A DNA stretch of 64,000 bases from Perognathus longimembris pacificus. Lineage: Eukaryota > Chordata > Mammalia > Rodentia > Heteromyidae. The notes below the pieces were generated by a model. The model saw nothing but the letters and a program-made list of their open reading frames with translations. It searched no databases and was not told the DNA's origin. Location: assembly GCF_023159225.1 (NCBI RefSeq), contig NC_063171.1, forward strand, positions 8,543,886 through 8,607,885. The letters run 5' to 3'. Numbering within the stretch: position 1 is the first letter of the stretch; every line of letters starts with the position of its first letter. A program made the translations under genes and the position numbers. This document shows, piece by piece, positions 1-12,929 of the stretch.

Positions 1-328
1 GGCCTTTCTTTTAATGGTGCATACCAGGGTTTTAAACTCAGGGTCTCCTACTTGGAAATTCTCTGACTCCTTTTTGCACTGGTTATTTTCAAGATAAAAT
101 ATTGTTTGTCTGAACATGCACGTGGATTATTGTTCTCCTGCTTTTCTTTTCCCATGGTAGCTGTTATGATAGGCACACCCCAGTAAAATCATTGGTTGAG
201 GAGTCACAAACGTTTTTGCCTGGGGGGTTATCTTCAAATTTTGATCCTCCTTATTTTAGATCACCAAAGTAACTAGAATTATAGATATGTGCCTCTATCT
301 CCTGACTAGGAATAATTAGCTTCATGAA

Positions 329-333
<5 letters not shown>
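1..333. other. Intergenic, no gene seen
   Basis: AT-rich non-coding DNA. I see no open frame of note, no RNA gene and no clear repeat up to the GT microsatellite. Confidence 0.6.

Positions 334-372
<39 letters not shown>
334..372. repeat. (GT)n microsatellite
   Basis: An uninterrupted GT dinucleotide run of about 19 units. The 640 bases after it hold nothing I can identify. Confidence 0.95.
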
Positions 373-373
<1 letters not shown>

Positions 374-1015
374 GCACTGAAGACTGCACCCAGAAGCTAA
401 TTAAGGGTAGGAAAGCATTCTAACTGAACTACACCCCAGGTGCCTTTAAAATACCTTTGAAATAATATTGGTAGATTACTGACAGACTGTACTTTAGAGA
501 TTTGGGAAATAATACTTAGATAATGATTAAAAACTGTTAAGCATTTTCAAAAAGCTTTTCCTTGTCTCATGTCTAATGATCTGGGTCTTCTGTATGTCTT
601 ATATACAATGTGGAGCTGATGCATAGGACTAAGAGTTTTCTTTTGTAAATATTAAGTTTGAAACACCATTGAATATTGTAGGGAAAATGTCAGGTAAGGA
701 GCTGAAAATTTTTGTCTAGTTATCAATTGGACATTGTGTGTGCATTGCGGTGCCTAACATAGGAATGGAGAGAAATAAATTGGGCAGGGCTTACTGCCCA
801 GACATAAAAAGGAGTTACGGGAAATAGACCATTGGATATTCAATCACGAAAAAGGTGAAAATGAAGGGAAGGAAAAGATCAAGATGAACACCCACATAAT
901 GTGATGTGATAGAAGCCTAGAAAATAGTCTTCCAAACAGAAAATAGAATTCCAAATATGTGAAAGCCTAGTTTGAATAATGTAGAACAGAATATATATCA
1001 TATGGGTGGATATTT

Positions 1016-1016
<1 letters not shown>

Positions 1017-1073
<57 letters not shown>
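1017..1073. repeat. (TG)n microsatellite beside a SINE
   Basis: About 28 perfect GT units that abut the 3' (tail) end of the reverse-oriented SINE beginning at 1074. The run probably grew from the SINE tail. The His-Thr and Cys-Val repeat frames across it are artefacts of the repeat. Confidence 0.95.
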
Positions 1074-1076
<3 letters not shown>

Positions 1077-1297
1077 CATGGGGCTTGCATTCAAGGCTTG
1101 GGCACTGTCCATGAGATTTTTTTTGCTCAAGGCTAGCCCTCTACCACTTTGTGCCACAGTTCCATTTCTGGTTTTCTGGTGCTTAATTGGAGATAAGAGT
1201 CTCCAGGACTTTCCTGCCCAGGAGGGCTTCAAACTGTGATCCTCAGATCTCAGCTTCCTGAGTAGCTAGGATTATAGGCATGAGCCACTGGCCCATG
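1074..1297 (-). mobile_element. B1-like/Geo composite SINE
   Basis: On the - strand the element begins with a 7SL/B1-like unit (reverse complement of the block ending at 1297, including the cctgagtagctaggatta motif). It continues into a Geo-type right unit containing the ttgagc..gccttgag-like block seen in IDL-Geo. It is diverged, and its tail meets the TG microsatellite. Confidence 0.75.
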
Positions 1298-4200
1298 GCT
1301 TTGTGTCTTTTATAAAGATTAAAGTGGAGGGAATTCGTATGTTCTTAGAACATAAATTACCAGCACGATTTTTCTAAAGGAGTGTAGTCACAGATTATGC
1401 AGCCAAACATTGTTGGAATTATTGATAAAAATGTTATCTCAGTTAAATTTTAGCAAAATTAGTTAACAAGTTTTCAGAATTTCTTCTTGATCTCTGACAG
1501 CTTTTTACAATATGTAATTTGTCAGGATTTATTTCCTCTTCCTACAAGAGAATTGGTGTTTCTATCCACATAATCATGAGTTATAGTCTTTCTCTTTAAG
1601 AAGGTTTCTCACAATAAATAAGCATCAAAAAGTCTCTCTCATTCACTGGCTCAGCATAAGGTAAGAGGGAAATGCAAAAGAATAAACTTCAATAAAAAAT
1701 AAAACACAAGAAGCTAGCAGTACAGGGAAGTGAGTGCAAAGCTGAACCCAGATCCTATTACGAATATTAGAAATGTTCACAGCTCTTAAAATAACTCAAA
1801 AATTTATTTATTTTCTTATTGTTAATTGTTTTGTGTAGTGCTTTGTAATGCTGAAAGTTTTAAAACACATTACAAGCTGTAAGAAGTATGCTAGTTACAT
1901 GCAAACTGAATACCTAAAGATTGCTCAATGTATTTATATATTAAAATGTATCATTAGCAATATAAGACTGCATCAAGAAGGACTGGTTTTTCTTTAATCC
2001 TGGAAGTGAATAAATATGTAAAAATTTGAAATGTAGAAAAGGAAAGAAACTTCCAAAGCAATGCATGATCCGAACAATAGAGTAAAAGTAATTTAATTTG
2101 AGTTACAATGACCTATCATTTGATTTATAAGAGAAAAATAATTTAGATATTATAATTCTTTATAAATTGAAAGGTTTTTTTGCAATTAAAAAAAGTTAGG
2201 TAAGGAAATCGATCACATTTTTTTGTGAACCCTTTATTTGTAGTTTAGAGACAAAGATCCCCTTGGGATGACTATGCTATTGGCAGATTTTCTTCCAAAT
2301 GGGAGTAGTGAGAAGGCAGTACTGGGAGTACCCTAGCATACACTCTGATATAAACCACCAGCCTTTGTTTTCAGCTGCCTACAGCATGTATTTGCTGTCC
2401 ATTTCTTCTGTATCTCTTTGCTAGGAACTAAGCCTGGCACGTCTCTAGTTCATCTATATATTTGAGATTCTTTGCCAATTTTAGAGTCTCAGAAAGGGAA
2501 CTTAAGCTAATAGGATGTAACTCAAAGTTTAAGCCCTGTGTTGTGTTCATAGCCACTCCCTATCTGTATTTAGTCTTCTTTCCTTTCCTATCTGTCTTCT
2601 GGAAGAAGATAGACATTCCTCACATTAGAAAAGCTGATTGCTTATACTTCTTTCCTACATTTGCTGCATAAAAAGAAATGCTGAACAGCTGCATTTCCTG
2701 CTTCACTTATGTAAGACTTTGCCCTGAAGAATAACAATCAGTTCTTTGGGTATGGAGGGGCTACAGTGGAAGGTAAGTAACTCTGAGAACTTTATATCCA
2801 CAATTGGCATAGTGTTTGAAACAGAAGACTGTATTTAGCAGAAAAATTGTTCAGATCAAGAAATATTTGGTATTATTAAGAATGCTTTATCTTTACATTC
2901 GAAATAGAGGTGTTTACCAATTGAAGTCACTCTTGTAAATCTAAAACTCTGAGTTCATTTCTTCTATCAACTGAAGTTATGGACTCACATACATTACATA
3001 CAATGTAAGTGATATCTGCTCTGGAATGTAATGTATAGGTTTGTTTAAAACTAAAAGGTAAACAGCTTTCATTGTTTCAAGTATGTAATTTTAAATGATT
3101 ATGGGGGAGGAGTTTATTTTATTTTCATGATTCCACTTCCTTTTATGGAATTATTAAACATCTATACATGTAGTTCAGTTATTAGAAATTACCCATGTTC
3201 TGTTCAAGGAAAGGACAGCTTTTCTATTGGATACTTAGCAATTACTGGAGGTAGCTAAGCCAAGACTTTTGCCTCACCAGACATCGGGAAGCTAGTGAAT
3301 GGTGAAGATAAAAGGGATCTGACTTCAAACCTTGATTAAGTTTTGCAGCATTGCATACCAGACATGGATTATCAGTAGGAAAAGAGAGTAAGAATAGCCA
3401 GAGGAAGTTTTCTTGTGGCATAATTAGGTAATCCTGATCTTGTTCTGCCTTCGGGAAGGACAGTACATTTGCTTTATCAGAATTTCTTTAACATTTTAAT
3501 GATTTTTTATATTATTTTATTTTAGAAGGTGTATTTTATTGCACAAATTAAAGTGAGACTTCAGGTAAATCGAGCACAGTGCCAAATTATACTCAGGATT
3601 ACATGGCTTTTATTGAGTGTCACTGTTTATCGCTGCTCTTCTAGGACAGTTTCCTTTCCTATCATATACTTTCAAAGATCTTTGGGTCACCAAGGATTGT
3701 ACCAGTTCTTGACACAGAGCAGTGCTGAACAAGAAAACAACATTTGAAAGAGTGAAAAAAAAGAAGGAAAAGTAACTATTTGACATTGGATCTGCAGTTA
3801 CTGGTGAGTAACAATATGGAAATCACCACATGAGCATCCAATAATTGTATCTTACTGCTATTAAAATTCTGATTAAAATGACCTAGCACCCACCTATTTT
3901 ACCAGGTATGTTTATGCAAAGTGGGAAAAAACTGATTTCACAGTGATGATATATTTCATGACCACTGAGGAATGCTGAACCTCAGTGAGTTGGACACTGT
4001 ATTCAATATTCATATATGATTTCTTGTTTCTGTGAGAAACCAGAAATTAAGGCTCAGTGATAGATCTACAGGTAAAAGTATATTATGGACATGACCTTAC
4101 AAAGAAACTGATATTTTCTCAATTTTCAGTAAAGGCACTAGTAAATTCTACATATGCTAAGCTATTACATGTTTTATAACTATCAAAACTAAAATGAAGT

Positions 4201-4323
4201 ACAATTGCATACTAATCACCTGGCTTTGTAAGGAATAACTTTCCCAAGGTAACTCCTAATACAAAAAGACCAAGTGTTTTAACTTCATAAATACTTAAAA
4301 AATTTAGCCTGAAAACAAAATGG
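1298..4323. other. Intergenic, no gene seen
   Basis: AT-rich DNA without recognisable genes. The short open frames at 2462-2671 and 3529-3747 have no family resemblance that I recognise and no coding signal. Confidence 0.6.
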
Positions 4324-4500
4324 AGGGGCTGGGATTATGGCTTAGTGGTGGAGTGCTTGCCTAGCATGCATGAAGCCCTGGGTTTGATTCTTCAGTACAA
4401 CATAAAGACAGAAAACTGGAAATGATGCTGCAGCTCAAGTGGTACAGTGATAGTCTTGAAAATAGGAAGATTAGGGACAGTGCTCAAGCCCCAGGATTGG
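4324..4500 (+). mobile_element. IDL-Geo SINE, diverged
   Basis: The left unit resembles a tRNA-Ala/ID-like body, with A-box-like ttagtggtgg and a degraded B box near 4381-4391. A Geo right unit follows, ending in the ccaggattggcaaaa block. The A-tail has expanded into the purine tract that follows. Confidence 0.8.
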
Positions 4501-4545
4501 CAAAAAAGAAAGAAAAAAAGAAAGGAAGAAAGAAAGAAAGAAAAA

Positions 4546-4608
<63 letters not shown>

Positions 4609-4665
4609 GAAGGAAGGAAGGAAGGAAGGAAGGAAGGAAGGAAGGAAGGAAGGAAGGAAGGAAGA
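4501..4665 (+). repeat. (AAAG)n then (AAGG)n purine tract
   Basis: A 165-bp all-purine tract derived from the SINE tail. It starts A-rich, passes through AAAG tetramers and ends in AAGG tetramers. The Lys/Arg/Glu-repeat frames across it are not genes. All-purine tracts of this length can adopt triplex structure, which here is only a possibility. Confidence 0.95.
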
Positions 4666-5415
4666 AGTTACAATGATAAGTAATGTTTTGGGTTAATTAG
4701 TTACCATGATATCACACAAAATATCCTTATTTTGTAACAAAAAAATGATCATTTTGTATTATTTCTAATACATAAAAGAGCAAATGCCATGAACAAATTT
4801 CAACATAAATAGCAAAAAGAGAAAATGTACACCTAAAAGTATGCTCATTTTATTGTAGTTAAAATTGTACTAACAAAATGTATATTGTGTTGCTAAAAGC
4901 TGCTGTAAACACAGTTCAAAACCATTGCTGATTAAAGACACTGATTAAGTGTCTCAGTTTGTTGATGGGATTCTAAAGCCCAGTATCACATATACAATGG
5001 ATAATTCCATAAAATTAAATACAATACTGTACATTATAAACCCACTTAGAAGCAACATGCATGTCAACCAATTGAAAAACAACTTTGCAAGTGCTTTTCA
5101 TAATACTCAATTCTAGCACTATTCTGAATATATATTGTATATTTACTGAGACTGGTATGTTAAATGCTACTGAGTCTAAATAAATTTGAAGGTATTTTAT
5201 GTATAAAGTTTAGCTCAGACAGAGTATCAGTACATTCAGGTTCTTGCGTTGATCCCTAGCATGGCCAAAATAGAAAACAAATATAATACATAGACATAAT
5301 AATAATATTTTATGAAAACCTAGAGCATTCTAGTTTCATTTTTTTCTTATTTTCCTTGCATTTTTTAATGTTGTTACTTTTTTGTTCTATTGGTTCGGTT
5401 TTTGTTTTTATTTTT

Positions 5416-5604
5416 GCCAGTCTTGGGGCTTGAACTCAGGGCCTGGGCACTGTCCCTGCGCTTCTCTTTTTCAAGACTACCACTGTTACACTTGAGCCAC
5501 AGTGCCATTTCCAGTTTTTTCTATTTACGTGGTACTGAGGAATCAAACCCAGTGCTTCATGTGTGCTAGGCAAGCACTCTATCGCTAAGCCACATTCCCA
5601 GCAC
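5416..5604 (-). mobile_element. IDL-Geo SINE, diverged
   Basis: This is the reverse-complement copy. It reads gccagtcttggggcttgaac at the tail side and ends in the inverted ID-like head (ccacattcccagcac). Sequence divergence suggests an old copy. Confidence 0.85.
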
Positions 5605-7736
5605 TATTGATCTGTTTTATGTGCATCCTATGAAAGCAAAATCTCCAAGTTTTGAGAGCCTTAATATTATGGATCCTCTCAAATCTCTTTTTCCCTATGT
5701 GAAGAGGATATGGTGATCTTCAAGTCTCATTAGTATGTTTTAGTGCTAGTAAAATTTATAGTCTGGTCTAGGTATACACTAGTCCTCACAGAGAAGTGGG
5801 GGTTGTTCATTTGTATCTCTTGGGCTTGAATGTTTCCTGTGGGCCAATAGCAGTGCTTGAGCTCAGAGTCCAATAGCCATCTACCATGCTCTGAACTTAA
5901 AGTGAAGTAGTGTTATAGCCCTCCACTGAGGGACAGGACTGCATGGACACTTTTCTCTTTCTGCAACATGTTAATCACATCTTAACATTTCATTTTAGTT
6001 TCCCCAGTGAGGAAAAGAGACAGAAATAGAATGCTGGTATATATTAAGAAACAGCAAACAGTTGGAAATATTTCAAAAACAAAACAGCTAAAAACTGTAC
6101 AAAATGCAGATGTTATCCATGAAACTGAGAATTTACCTTTGATAGTTATATTATATCCACCACAGCATGGTTATACTTCCTGTAACTTTCTTAAGACTGA
6201 CCACTGGAGTTCAGTTTCCACAGCTTTCTTATCTTTTTCTCATATTCTCCATTTTCCTGTTCTCCATTTCTATTTCTCCTTATAGTCTCCATTTTCATCA
6301 ACCAGAGACCCAAACCTGAAAGGTCCTAATCAAAATCATTCTTAACTAAGTCTGTGGTGGGCACATGCTAAGGGCATTTAATTTGTCTCAAGTCTAGGCT
6401 CCAAAGACAAAAATGTTTCTTAAACATGCTTTCAGTTCTATTTGGAAACATGAAGCTTTGATGTGCTCATTGGACTTTAGGAAATAATTGTAGAATTAAT
6501 TAATTGCTGGCTGCATTGACTTATTGAAAAATGATACAGAGCATTTGTGCTGATGCTGGTGAATTATGCCCTTGGAGAAGATTCTTTGTCCCTTTGAGTC
6601 ATTTTTTTCATCTTTAGAATGTATGAAGTAGTATTCTAGTATTTCATAAGGTTGTTGAGAAAAGTAATTTAATAGTTAATACTTGTGAATTGCTCATCAG
6701 TGTGTAATTGATGAGTTCTTGCTTCTGGTTACAGGTAGATGAGCATGACAGGCAGCATCATTTCCTACTTTTGCAGTGCACATTAATTTTTGCACACTTT
6801 TGTGTAACTTGGAGTGTCTTCATTCCTAGGAAACTTGATTTAATGAAGTTTTTATTGTGGTCATAGGCTGGGAACAAAATGTGCCTTGAGTTCAGCAAGA
6901 ATTTATGAAAGCCACAGGAATAATATCAAATTTTTGAGTAGCCATATTAAAAATTTAAAAAGAAACAAGTCAAACCAATACAAAACTGTTATTTAACCAA
7001 GCATGTCAAGAACATAATGAATTTAATGTTCAACAAACATAAAATTATCAAATGCTGTATATATTTTTCACAATATCTTCAAATTCTTTTTATAGCTATC
7101 TCAACTTTGAACAGGCATGTTTCAGGTATTTAACAGCTTCATGCAACTTATAGCTATGATATTAGATAGTGCAGATCTATATCATACCAAGAAAAACACC
7201 CAAATATCTGTAAGTGGTCAAAATTGTGCTGAAATATTATTTAACTGAAATGTGCATAATCTTATTTCAAATTTAAGAGTGCAGTCCCCTTACAGGGAAC
7301 CAATACTCAATAATATTTAAGTCAGTTCATTCTCCTTTTTTTGTACTAAAGCTGTATGTAGTAATATTCCTCCTAGTTCTTTTATTGGGTTAATAAATTA
7401 TTTGTTGATAACCAGTAGTTTTCTGTTAAAAGAAGAAAAGTAATGCCAGTTGACTCTAAACTTTGTTGTTGTTGTTTTTTCTCCCTCTTGGTAAGTCTTC
7501 CTTTGCTATCTTTCTCGGTTGACACTAAACTTTTCTTTTTGTTCCTGGTGGCTTTTTGATCATCCTCATAGCCCAGAGCTCTTGGTTCTTGCTCTGAAAA
7601 TTAAATTCTGGGATTCATTAGATAAAAATATTTCTTTACTTGCCTATGACCACATCATAATATTTTTAACTAAATAACATTTTAACCTGAACTTTCCACG
7701 ATAATCATCTCTGTTTTATGTGAAACGTATAGAGCT
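5605..7736. other. Intergenic, upstream of first receptor
   Basis: About 2.1 kb of unique-looking AT-rich DNA. Olfactory receptor promoters and 5' UTR exons usually lie within several kb upstream, so such elements could be here. I cannot identify one from sequence alone. Confidence 0.5.
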
Positions 7737-8690
7737 ATGGAGTGGAGCAACTATTCCATGTATGCCGACTTTGTCCTCCTGGGTTTGTTCAGCAATACCA
7801 GATTCCCGTGGCTTGTCTTTGCCCTCATCCTCCTGGTCTTTGTTATCTCCATAGCCAGCAATGCTATCATGATTATTCTGATCTATATGGACTCCCGCCT
7901 CCGCACCCCTATGTACTTCCTGCTCAGCCAACTCTCCATCATGGACATTCTGTATATTTCCACCATTGTGCCAAAGATGCTACTTGATCAGGTGACAGGC
8001 CGGAGGACCATTTCCTTTGTGGGTTGCACTGCACAACACTTCCTCTATTTGACCTTGGCAGGGGCTGAGTTTTTCCTCCTGGGACTCATGTCTTATGACC
8101 GCTACATAGCCATCTGCAACCCTCTACGCTACTCTGAATTTATGGGCCGCAAGATCTGCTTGTTAATTGTGGCAGCAGCCTGGTTGGGAGGAGCTGTGGA
8201 TGGTTTCTTACTCACCCCGGTCACCATGCAGTTCCCCTTCTGTGCATCGAGGGAAATCAACCACTTTTTCTGTGAGGTCCCTGCCCTTCTGAAACTCTCC
8301 TGTGTGGACACATCAGTTTATGAGACAGCCATGTATGTCTGCTGCATCCTAATGCTCCTCATCCCCTTCTCTGTCATCTCAGCATCATACACGAGGATTC
8401 TTATAACTGTTTATAAAATGAATGAGACAGAAGGAAGGAAAAAGGCTGTGGCCACCTGCTCTTCTCACATGTTAGTTGTCAGCCTCTTCTATGGAGCTGC
8501 CATGTATACATATGTGATACCTCTCTCTTACCACACTCCTGGGCAAGACAAAGCTGTGTCTGCCTTTTACACCATCCTCACTCCCATGCTTAACCCACTC
8601 ATCTATAGTCTCAGAAACAAAGATGTCACAGGAGCCATGAGGAAGGCTCTGGGGAGGTGTCTGTCCTCAGGAAAGGTAGCAACTTTCTAA
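7737..8690 (+). CDS. Olfactory receptor, family 2 subfamily T-like (copy 1)
   Basis: A seven-transmembrane odorant receptor, expected to act in the cilia of olfactory neurons through G-olf. The 317-residue intronless frame has full family length. N5 is a glycosylation site (NYS). The landmarks are the LRTPMYFLL block at 55-63, [10 protein letters not shown] at 118-127 (DRY box at the end of TM3), C97 and C179 for the loop disulfide plus C169 and C189, SY at 217-218 in TM5, KAVATCSSH at 236-244 in TM6 and PMLNPLIY at 283-290 in TM7. The family's usual GN in TM1 is SN (41-42), a mild oddity. The start at 7737 puts the TM1 spacing right; a weak acceptor-like atag lies just upstream. The loop and C-terminal patterns ([31 protein letters not shown]) fit OR2T; the exact orthologue is unknown. 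The gene appears functional. Confidence 0.96.
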   Translation: MEWSNYSMYADFVLLGLFSNTRFPWLVFALILLVFVISIASNAIMIILIYMDSRLRTPMYFLLSQLSIMDILYISTIVPKMLLDQVTGRRTISFVGCTAQHFLYLTLAGAEFFLLGLMSYDRYIAICNPLRYSEFMGRKICLLIVAAAWLGGAVDGFLLTPVTMQFPFCASREINHFFCEVPALLKLSCVDTSVYETAMYVCCILMLLIPFSVISASYTRILITVYKMNETEGRKKAVATCSSHMLVVSLFYGAAMYTYVIPLSYHTPGQDKAVSAFYTILTPMLNPLIYSLRNKDVTGAMRKALGRCLSSGKVATF

Positions 8691-8871
8691 CAAGATTGCA
8701 TTTACTGCTAAAGACTGGAAACATGGATACAGACTTTATCATTACCTTTAAATTTAAATGTCTCTGGAAAACTAAAAATGTCACACATATAAAAATGTCA
8801 CGCATACCAGCAACTGTGAGGTTTTCTTGGTGTATAGAAAGATGAAAATTTGAGAATTTGGTCTTGTGTTT

Positions 8872-8952
<81 letters not shown>
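8872..8952. repeat. Compound (GT)n(GA)n(GT)n microsatellite
   Basis: A GT run, then a GA run, then a second GT run. It directly adjoins the tail side of the reverse SINE at 8953. The His-Thr-rich frames here are artefacts. Confidence 0.95.
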
Positions 8953-8954
<2 letters not shown>

Positions 8955-9143
8955 TGGAGCTTGAAATCAAGGCCTGGCACTATCATTGAAGCTTTTGTGA
9001 TCAAGGCTAGCTAGTACTGTACTCCTTGAGCCACAGCTCAAGAATCTCATTGACTTTTCTGCCCCAGCTGGCTTGGATTTGCTTCCTCTCAGCTTCCTGA
9101 GTAGTTAGGATGACAGACTTGAGCCACTCCACCCGGATTGATC
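8953..9143 (-). mobile_element. B1-like/Geo composite SINE
   Basis: A reverse copy with the Geo-type right unit first (cctggagcttgaaatcaagg) and the B1-like head last (cagcttcctgagtagttagg). It lies about 260 bp downstream of the first receptor's stop codon. Confidence 0.75.
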
Positions 9144-9439
9144 ATTTTTTTTAAGACTTGAGAATTTAAACAAAAGACAGCTTTGGATGGAGGGGTTTTA
9201 TCTACTGTTAGCAAAACATACATTGTAGTAAGAGTTGTGTTTGGCCTCCTCTGGCTACACTCAATCATAGCAAAAGAAATGTTTCTCCTGAGCTATTCCT
9301 GACTACTTGCTCTTACCAATCACCCATTAGAAGAAACCAGCTTCTCAACTATGTTTTGTATTATACTTCAAATATTATTTCAACATCCAATTTTCCTAAA
9401 ATTCTGTTATTTACAGAAACATGTAATCACAGAAAGCCA

Positions 9440-9770
9440 TTATTATTTGTTGGGACAGATGTTTTTAGGGGTGAAAATTTATTGCTATTGCAAAGGTGAT
9501 ACAGAGGGGTAATAGTTTCATAAATCAGATAAACAACACATTTCTTTTTGGACAATATTATCTGTTCATTCACTCTCTCCCAGTTTTACTCTCTCACTCC
9601 TTCCCACAAGCTTAATAATTCATTTTCAACAGTATCCAGTTAGTATCACCACTGCATTTGCTTATTGTCCATTTCTGGGACCCCCCCCTCTTGCCCTCCC
9701 ATAGACAGATAAATGAACAAACAAGACAAAAAGAAAAGAAAACAACAGCAAAGAAAATATTTCCTACTTA
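9440..9770 (-). mobile_element. Ancient L1 3' end fragment
   Basis: The sequence around 9470-9610 resembles the reversed L1 3' end found elsewhere in this window (acagaggggtaatagtttcat, then a pyrimidine-rich block). It is strongly diverged. Confidence 0.5.
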
Positions 9771-10249
9771 CATTTCTTAGAGTTTATTTCATTAAATATA
9801 ATTTCATATGATCAGAGGCACATAGGCATTGCACCTTTGTGTAGAACAAATGGTTTTGAATCTATGCAATCTATGCATTGAATCTCTCAAATGGATTCTA
9901 TCAATATGCTCTGTTGATAAAACCAAATGTCTCATATGTCAAATTTTGTCTGGTGATCAACTTGAGAACTAACCATCCTTTTTTCCCTTATGATATTCTG
10001 CTAAAAGCATTTTAGAACAATGGATTTTTATCTAAAAACATGTCAGTGTATGGTACTAGAAACAGAGGCTTGTATATTTCCAAGACCTCATTGTTTTGAT
10101 TTCATAATGATATCGATATCCTAATGATATAATTCTATAGAAACATACTGTGAGAAAATATATTACATCTTTTTCTCCACATTTTAAATTTATTGATATC
10201 TATTATATTTTATGTTTGAATTTTCATGAAGAAATAACAGTACTCTTTT

Positions 10250-10303
10250 TTCCCTTTGAGTTTTTTTTTTTTTAGTTTTTATTATCAGACTGAATTACAG
10301 AGA
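10250..10303 (-). mobile_element. Extremely truncated L1 3' tip
   Basis: An L1 3' terminus of only about 54 bp, with a T-run followed by tttttattatcagactgaat. It is flanked by direct repeats AACAGTACTCTTTT at about 10236-10249 and 10303-10316, consistent with target-site duplication. Confidence 0.75.
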
Positions 10304-11108
10304 ACAGTACTCTTTTGAGAGTAAAAAGTTGATTCATTCTTTTGGGAAATTAATGCATATCAGTCATGCTTTCTATTTTAATTCAGTTGTTTGATTGAAT
10401 CATCTGTATTAATCAAGATTCTTTGGTAAAGAGAAGAAAATTACATTTATATGTCTATTTCAAGCTTTTTCATATTTTGTTAAATTTATTCTAAGTCCTT
10501 AGATTTTTCATTTGCCTATTTTAAATCTCAGAATATAATGATCTTATCTTGCACTAAACACAAAACAGCATGACAAAGAATAAAATGTATATATCTTTAA
10601 GTTAATTTTTTGAGTTTGTTAGTATTGGATATTTAAATATGTATAGAAAATACACCTTGGAGTTAATATGTTTCAGAAAATCCAAGACTACTCCCTGGAA
10701 AAGAAAAGGAGATGCATGTTGTTACAGAGCTTTCGAAATCTGTTTTAATTTTACATTTTCAATGATGACAGAAGGATGGAAGATGTCATTGTTTCTAATC
10801 CCTAAACATCTTGGGTTCCCTCAATGGCATCCAGTTTGCAACTAAAATTTGGAGTCATAGCATAGTCTCTACTGTGCCTTGATCACCTGTGATTCCTTTA
10901 CCTAGTTCTTTACCCCACGTGGTTTATTTTATCCACCTGTGACATGGAAACAATGAACAAGACATGATCAGAAACTTTGACATGAGGAGGAAGCCGTGAC
11001 TATGTTTCTCAAATTGATTATGGATAAAAAATGCAATCTATGTAAAACAGCTTCATATTTTCGTTAATGTTAGCTCTTAATGGCAGGTATTTTCCATGAT
11101 AGATTAGA

Positions 11109-11313
11109 TGGGTCTGAACACTGTATCTGAACTTTTTTGTTCAAGACTAGTGCTCTACCATTTAAGCCACAGCTTCATTTATGGCTAATTGGTAATTAAC
11201 TAGAAATAAGAGTTTCATGGACTTTCATTCCCTGGGTTGGCTTCAAACTGCAATCTTCAGATATCAGCCTCCTGTGTAACTAGAATTAGAGGCATAAACC
11301 ACAGGCACTTGGC
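11109..11313 (-). mobile_element. B1-like/Geo composite SINE, old
   Basis: A reverse copy recognisable by the central ctctaccatttaagccacag block and the terminal B1-like cagcctcctgtgtaactaga block. It is strongly diverged. Confidence 0.7.
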
Positions 11314-12021
11314 TTAATTTAACTTATGGGACCCTTATTTCTCATTATGTTAAATTAGGTTATTCTAGTCCGATCCTCATTTCAAAAAGACTGTTGTGGA
11401 ACAAAACTGCAATAGTTGATGCAAAAGTAATTATCACTTTCCTAAGCTCTCTGCCAGAAGGTATTATAATATACAGTCATTGGTCTGTGTATCTTGACAT
11501 TACCCTGAAAGCAGAATGTGAAAGAACAGGGAATTTCAAGAAACGTTGGCATGTGTCTTTTTCTTCCAGAACATGAGAGGATTTTGAGACTTCTTAAAGT
11601 TTTATTGGTATAAATGGCATGATTTTTGACAATGAGGATTCACTCTGAATGCTAAAGGGTATTCTCAGAGAGTGGGTGGCTAAAAGTATTTAAAATCAAA
11701 CCAAACACTAAGAACCTAAATATTCAAGTTTTGGAATTACCTTCTGATTGTAAATTGAACCATGTCTATTTTTCTTTTCATACAAATCCTATTTCTAAAA
11801 GGGTCTAAAACAGAAAAGGGAGTAAAGAAGAGAAGAGAAATGAAAAAGAAACATATGAAGATAGAATGAGAATTCGCAAAATATCTACCTACATGTGCAT
11901 GAATTGCTTTCTATTTTTTCAAGAAAATTAAGTTCAACCCTAGATAAAAACATTTTGACATATTACTTGGAAACATATACACATCAACATTCTCTGACCT
12001 GTGCAATTTACTCTAGCAAAT
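11314..12021. other. Intergenic, no gene seen
   Basis: Unique-looking AT-rich DNA. The 60-codon open frame at 11394-11576 shows no recognisable domain. Confidence 0.55.
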
Positions 12022-12033
12022 TTGTTGATAATA

Positions 12034-12251
12034 GGGCTGGGGAGATAGCCTAGTGGCAAGAGTGCCTGCCTCGGATACACGAGGCCCTAGGTTCGATTCC
12101 CCAGCACCACATATACAGAAAAACGGCCAGAAGCGGCGCTGTGGCTCAAGTGGCGGAGTGCTAGCCTTGAGCGGGAAGAAGCCAGGGACAGTGCTCAGGC
12201 CCTGAGTCCAAGGCCCAGGACTGGCCAAAAAAAAAAAAAAAAAAAAAAAAA
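12034..12251 (+). mobile_element. IDL-Geo SINE, young and complete
   Basis: A full dimer with an intact pol III promoter: A box tagcctagtgg at 12046-12056 and B box ggttcgattcc at 12090-12100. The Geo unit and an A-tail of about 26 nt follow. The flanking target duplication TTGTTGATAATA (12022-12033 and 12252-12263) is perfect, so this is among the youngest copies here. Confidence 0.95.
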
Positions 12252-12263
12252 TTGTTGATAATA

Positions 12264-12929
12264 ATATTAAAAGCTTGATTGAATTGGTTTGGCAGAATTT
12301 CTTGGCCATTTCCATGGTATGTATGTAAAGACAAATTACAGTCCCCTGGTGTTATGATAAATGGAAGTGTCTGATATAGCAATGAAAATATTGATACTTG
12401 GTTGTAAAATGTTGATGGCTTATATGATGCTCACTAAAGAGTAACCTATTTCAATCAATCTAATAGACAATGGAAGGACTTTTGCATTATTGGATAATCT
12501 ATATAATATTCTTTAGAAAGAATTAGGTATTGAATCACATTTAAGTGAGTAAAATATTTTCTAATTAGCTTAAATTTTCATCCATAATACAAGTTATAAG
12601 GTAGCTGATATATGTTTAATTGATTCCTAATAACTGGAAATCATTTAATTAATATACCCATTACCATAGTGAGTACAAGAAAAACATTCACTCATAATGC
12701 TATTATTATTATTGTCATTGAACTAATTCTATTCCTATCAAAACCAATTTCTTTGTTTTCTATTCAAGAGAAAAAGCTTAAGTATTATAATTGATTTCCC
12801 TAGTTTTAATCTCTGAATATAATCTCAAAAATAAATCAAAGAAAATGTATGGCTTTAGTTTTATTCCACTACGTCTATTATTCTACCTTTGTATCCTCCT
12901 TAAGTTGTTTCCTTTCCAATATTATTGGT
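12264..12929. other. Intergenic, no gene seen
   Basis: AT-rich DNA with no feature recognised. Confidence 0.55.

Noticed and set aside
879..1239. His-Thr and Cys-Val repeat frames around the TG microsatellite (also at 8626-9004 and 20388-20699)
   Set aside because: They are products of dinucleotide repeats extended into flanking SINEs.
4422..4683. Lys/Arg/Glu-repeat open frames
   Set aside because: They are translations of the (AAAG)n/(AAGG)n tract and SINE tail, with no independent coding evidence.
8872..8952. CRISPR-like or other spaced repeat arrays
   Set aside because: All tandem repeats seen are simple microsatellites without unique spacers, and the DNA is mammalian.
12034..12130. tRNA gene calls on A and B boxes
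   Set aside because: The boxes belong to the ID-like half of SINEs. The cloverleaf is not preserved and each copy is followed by a Geo unit and A-tail.
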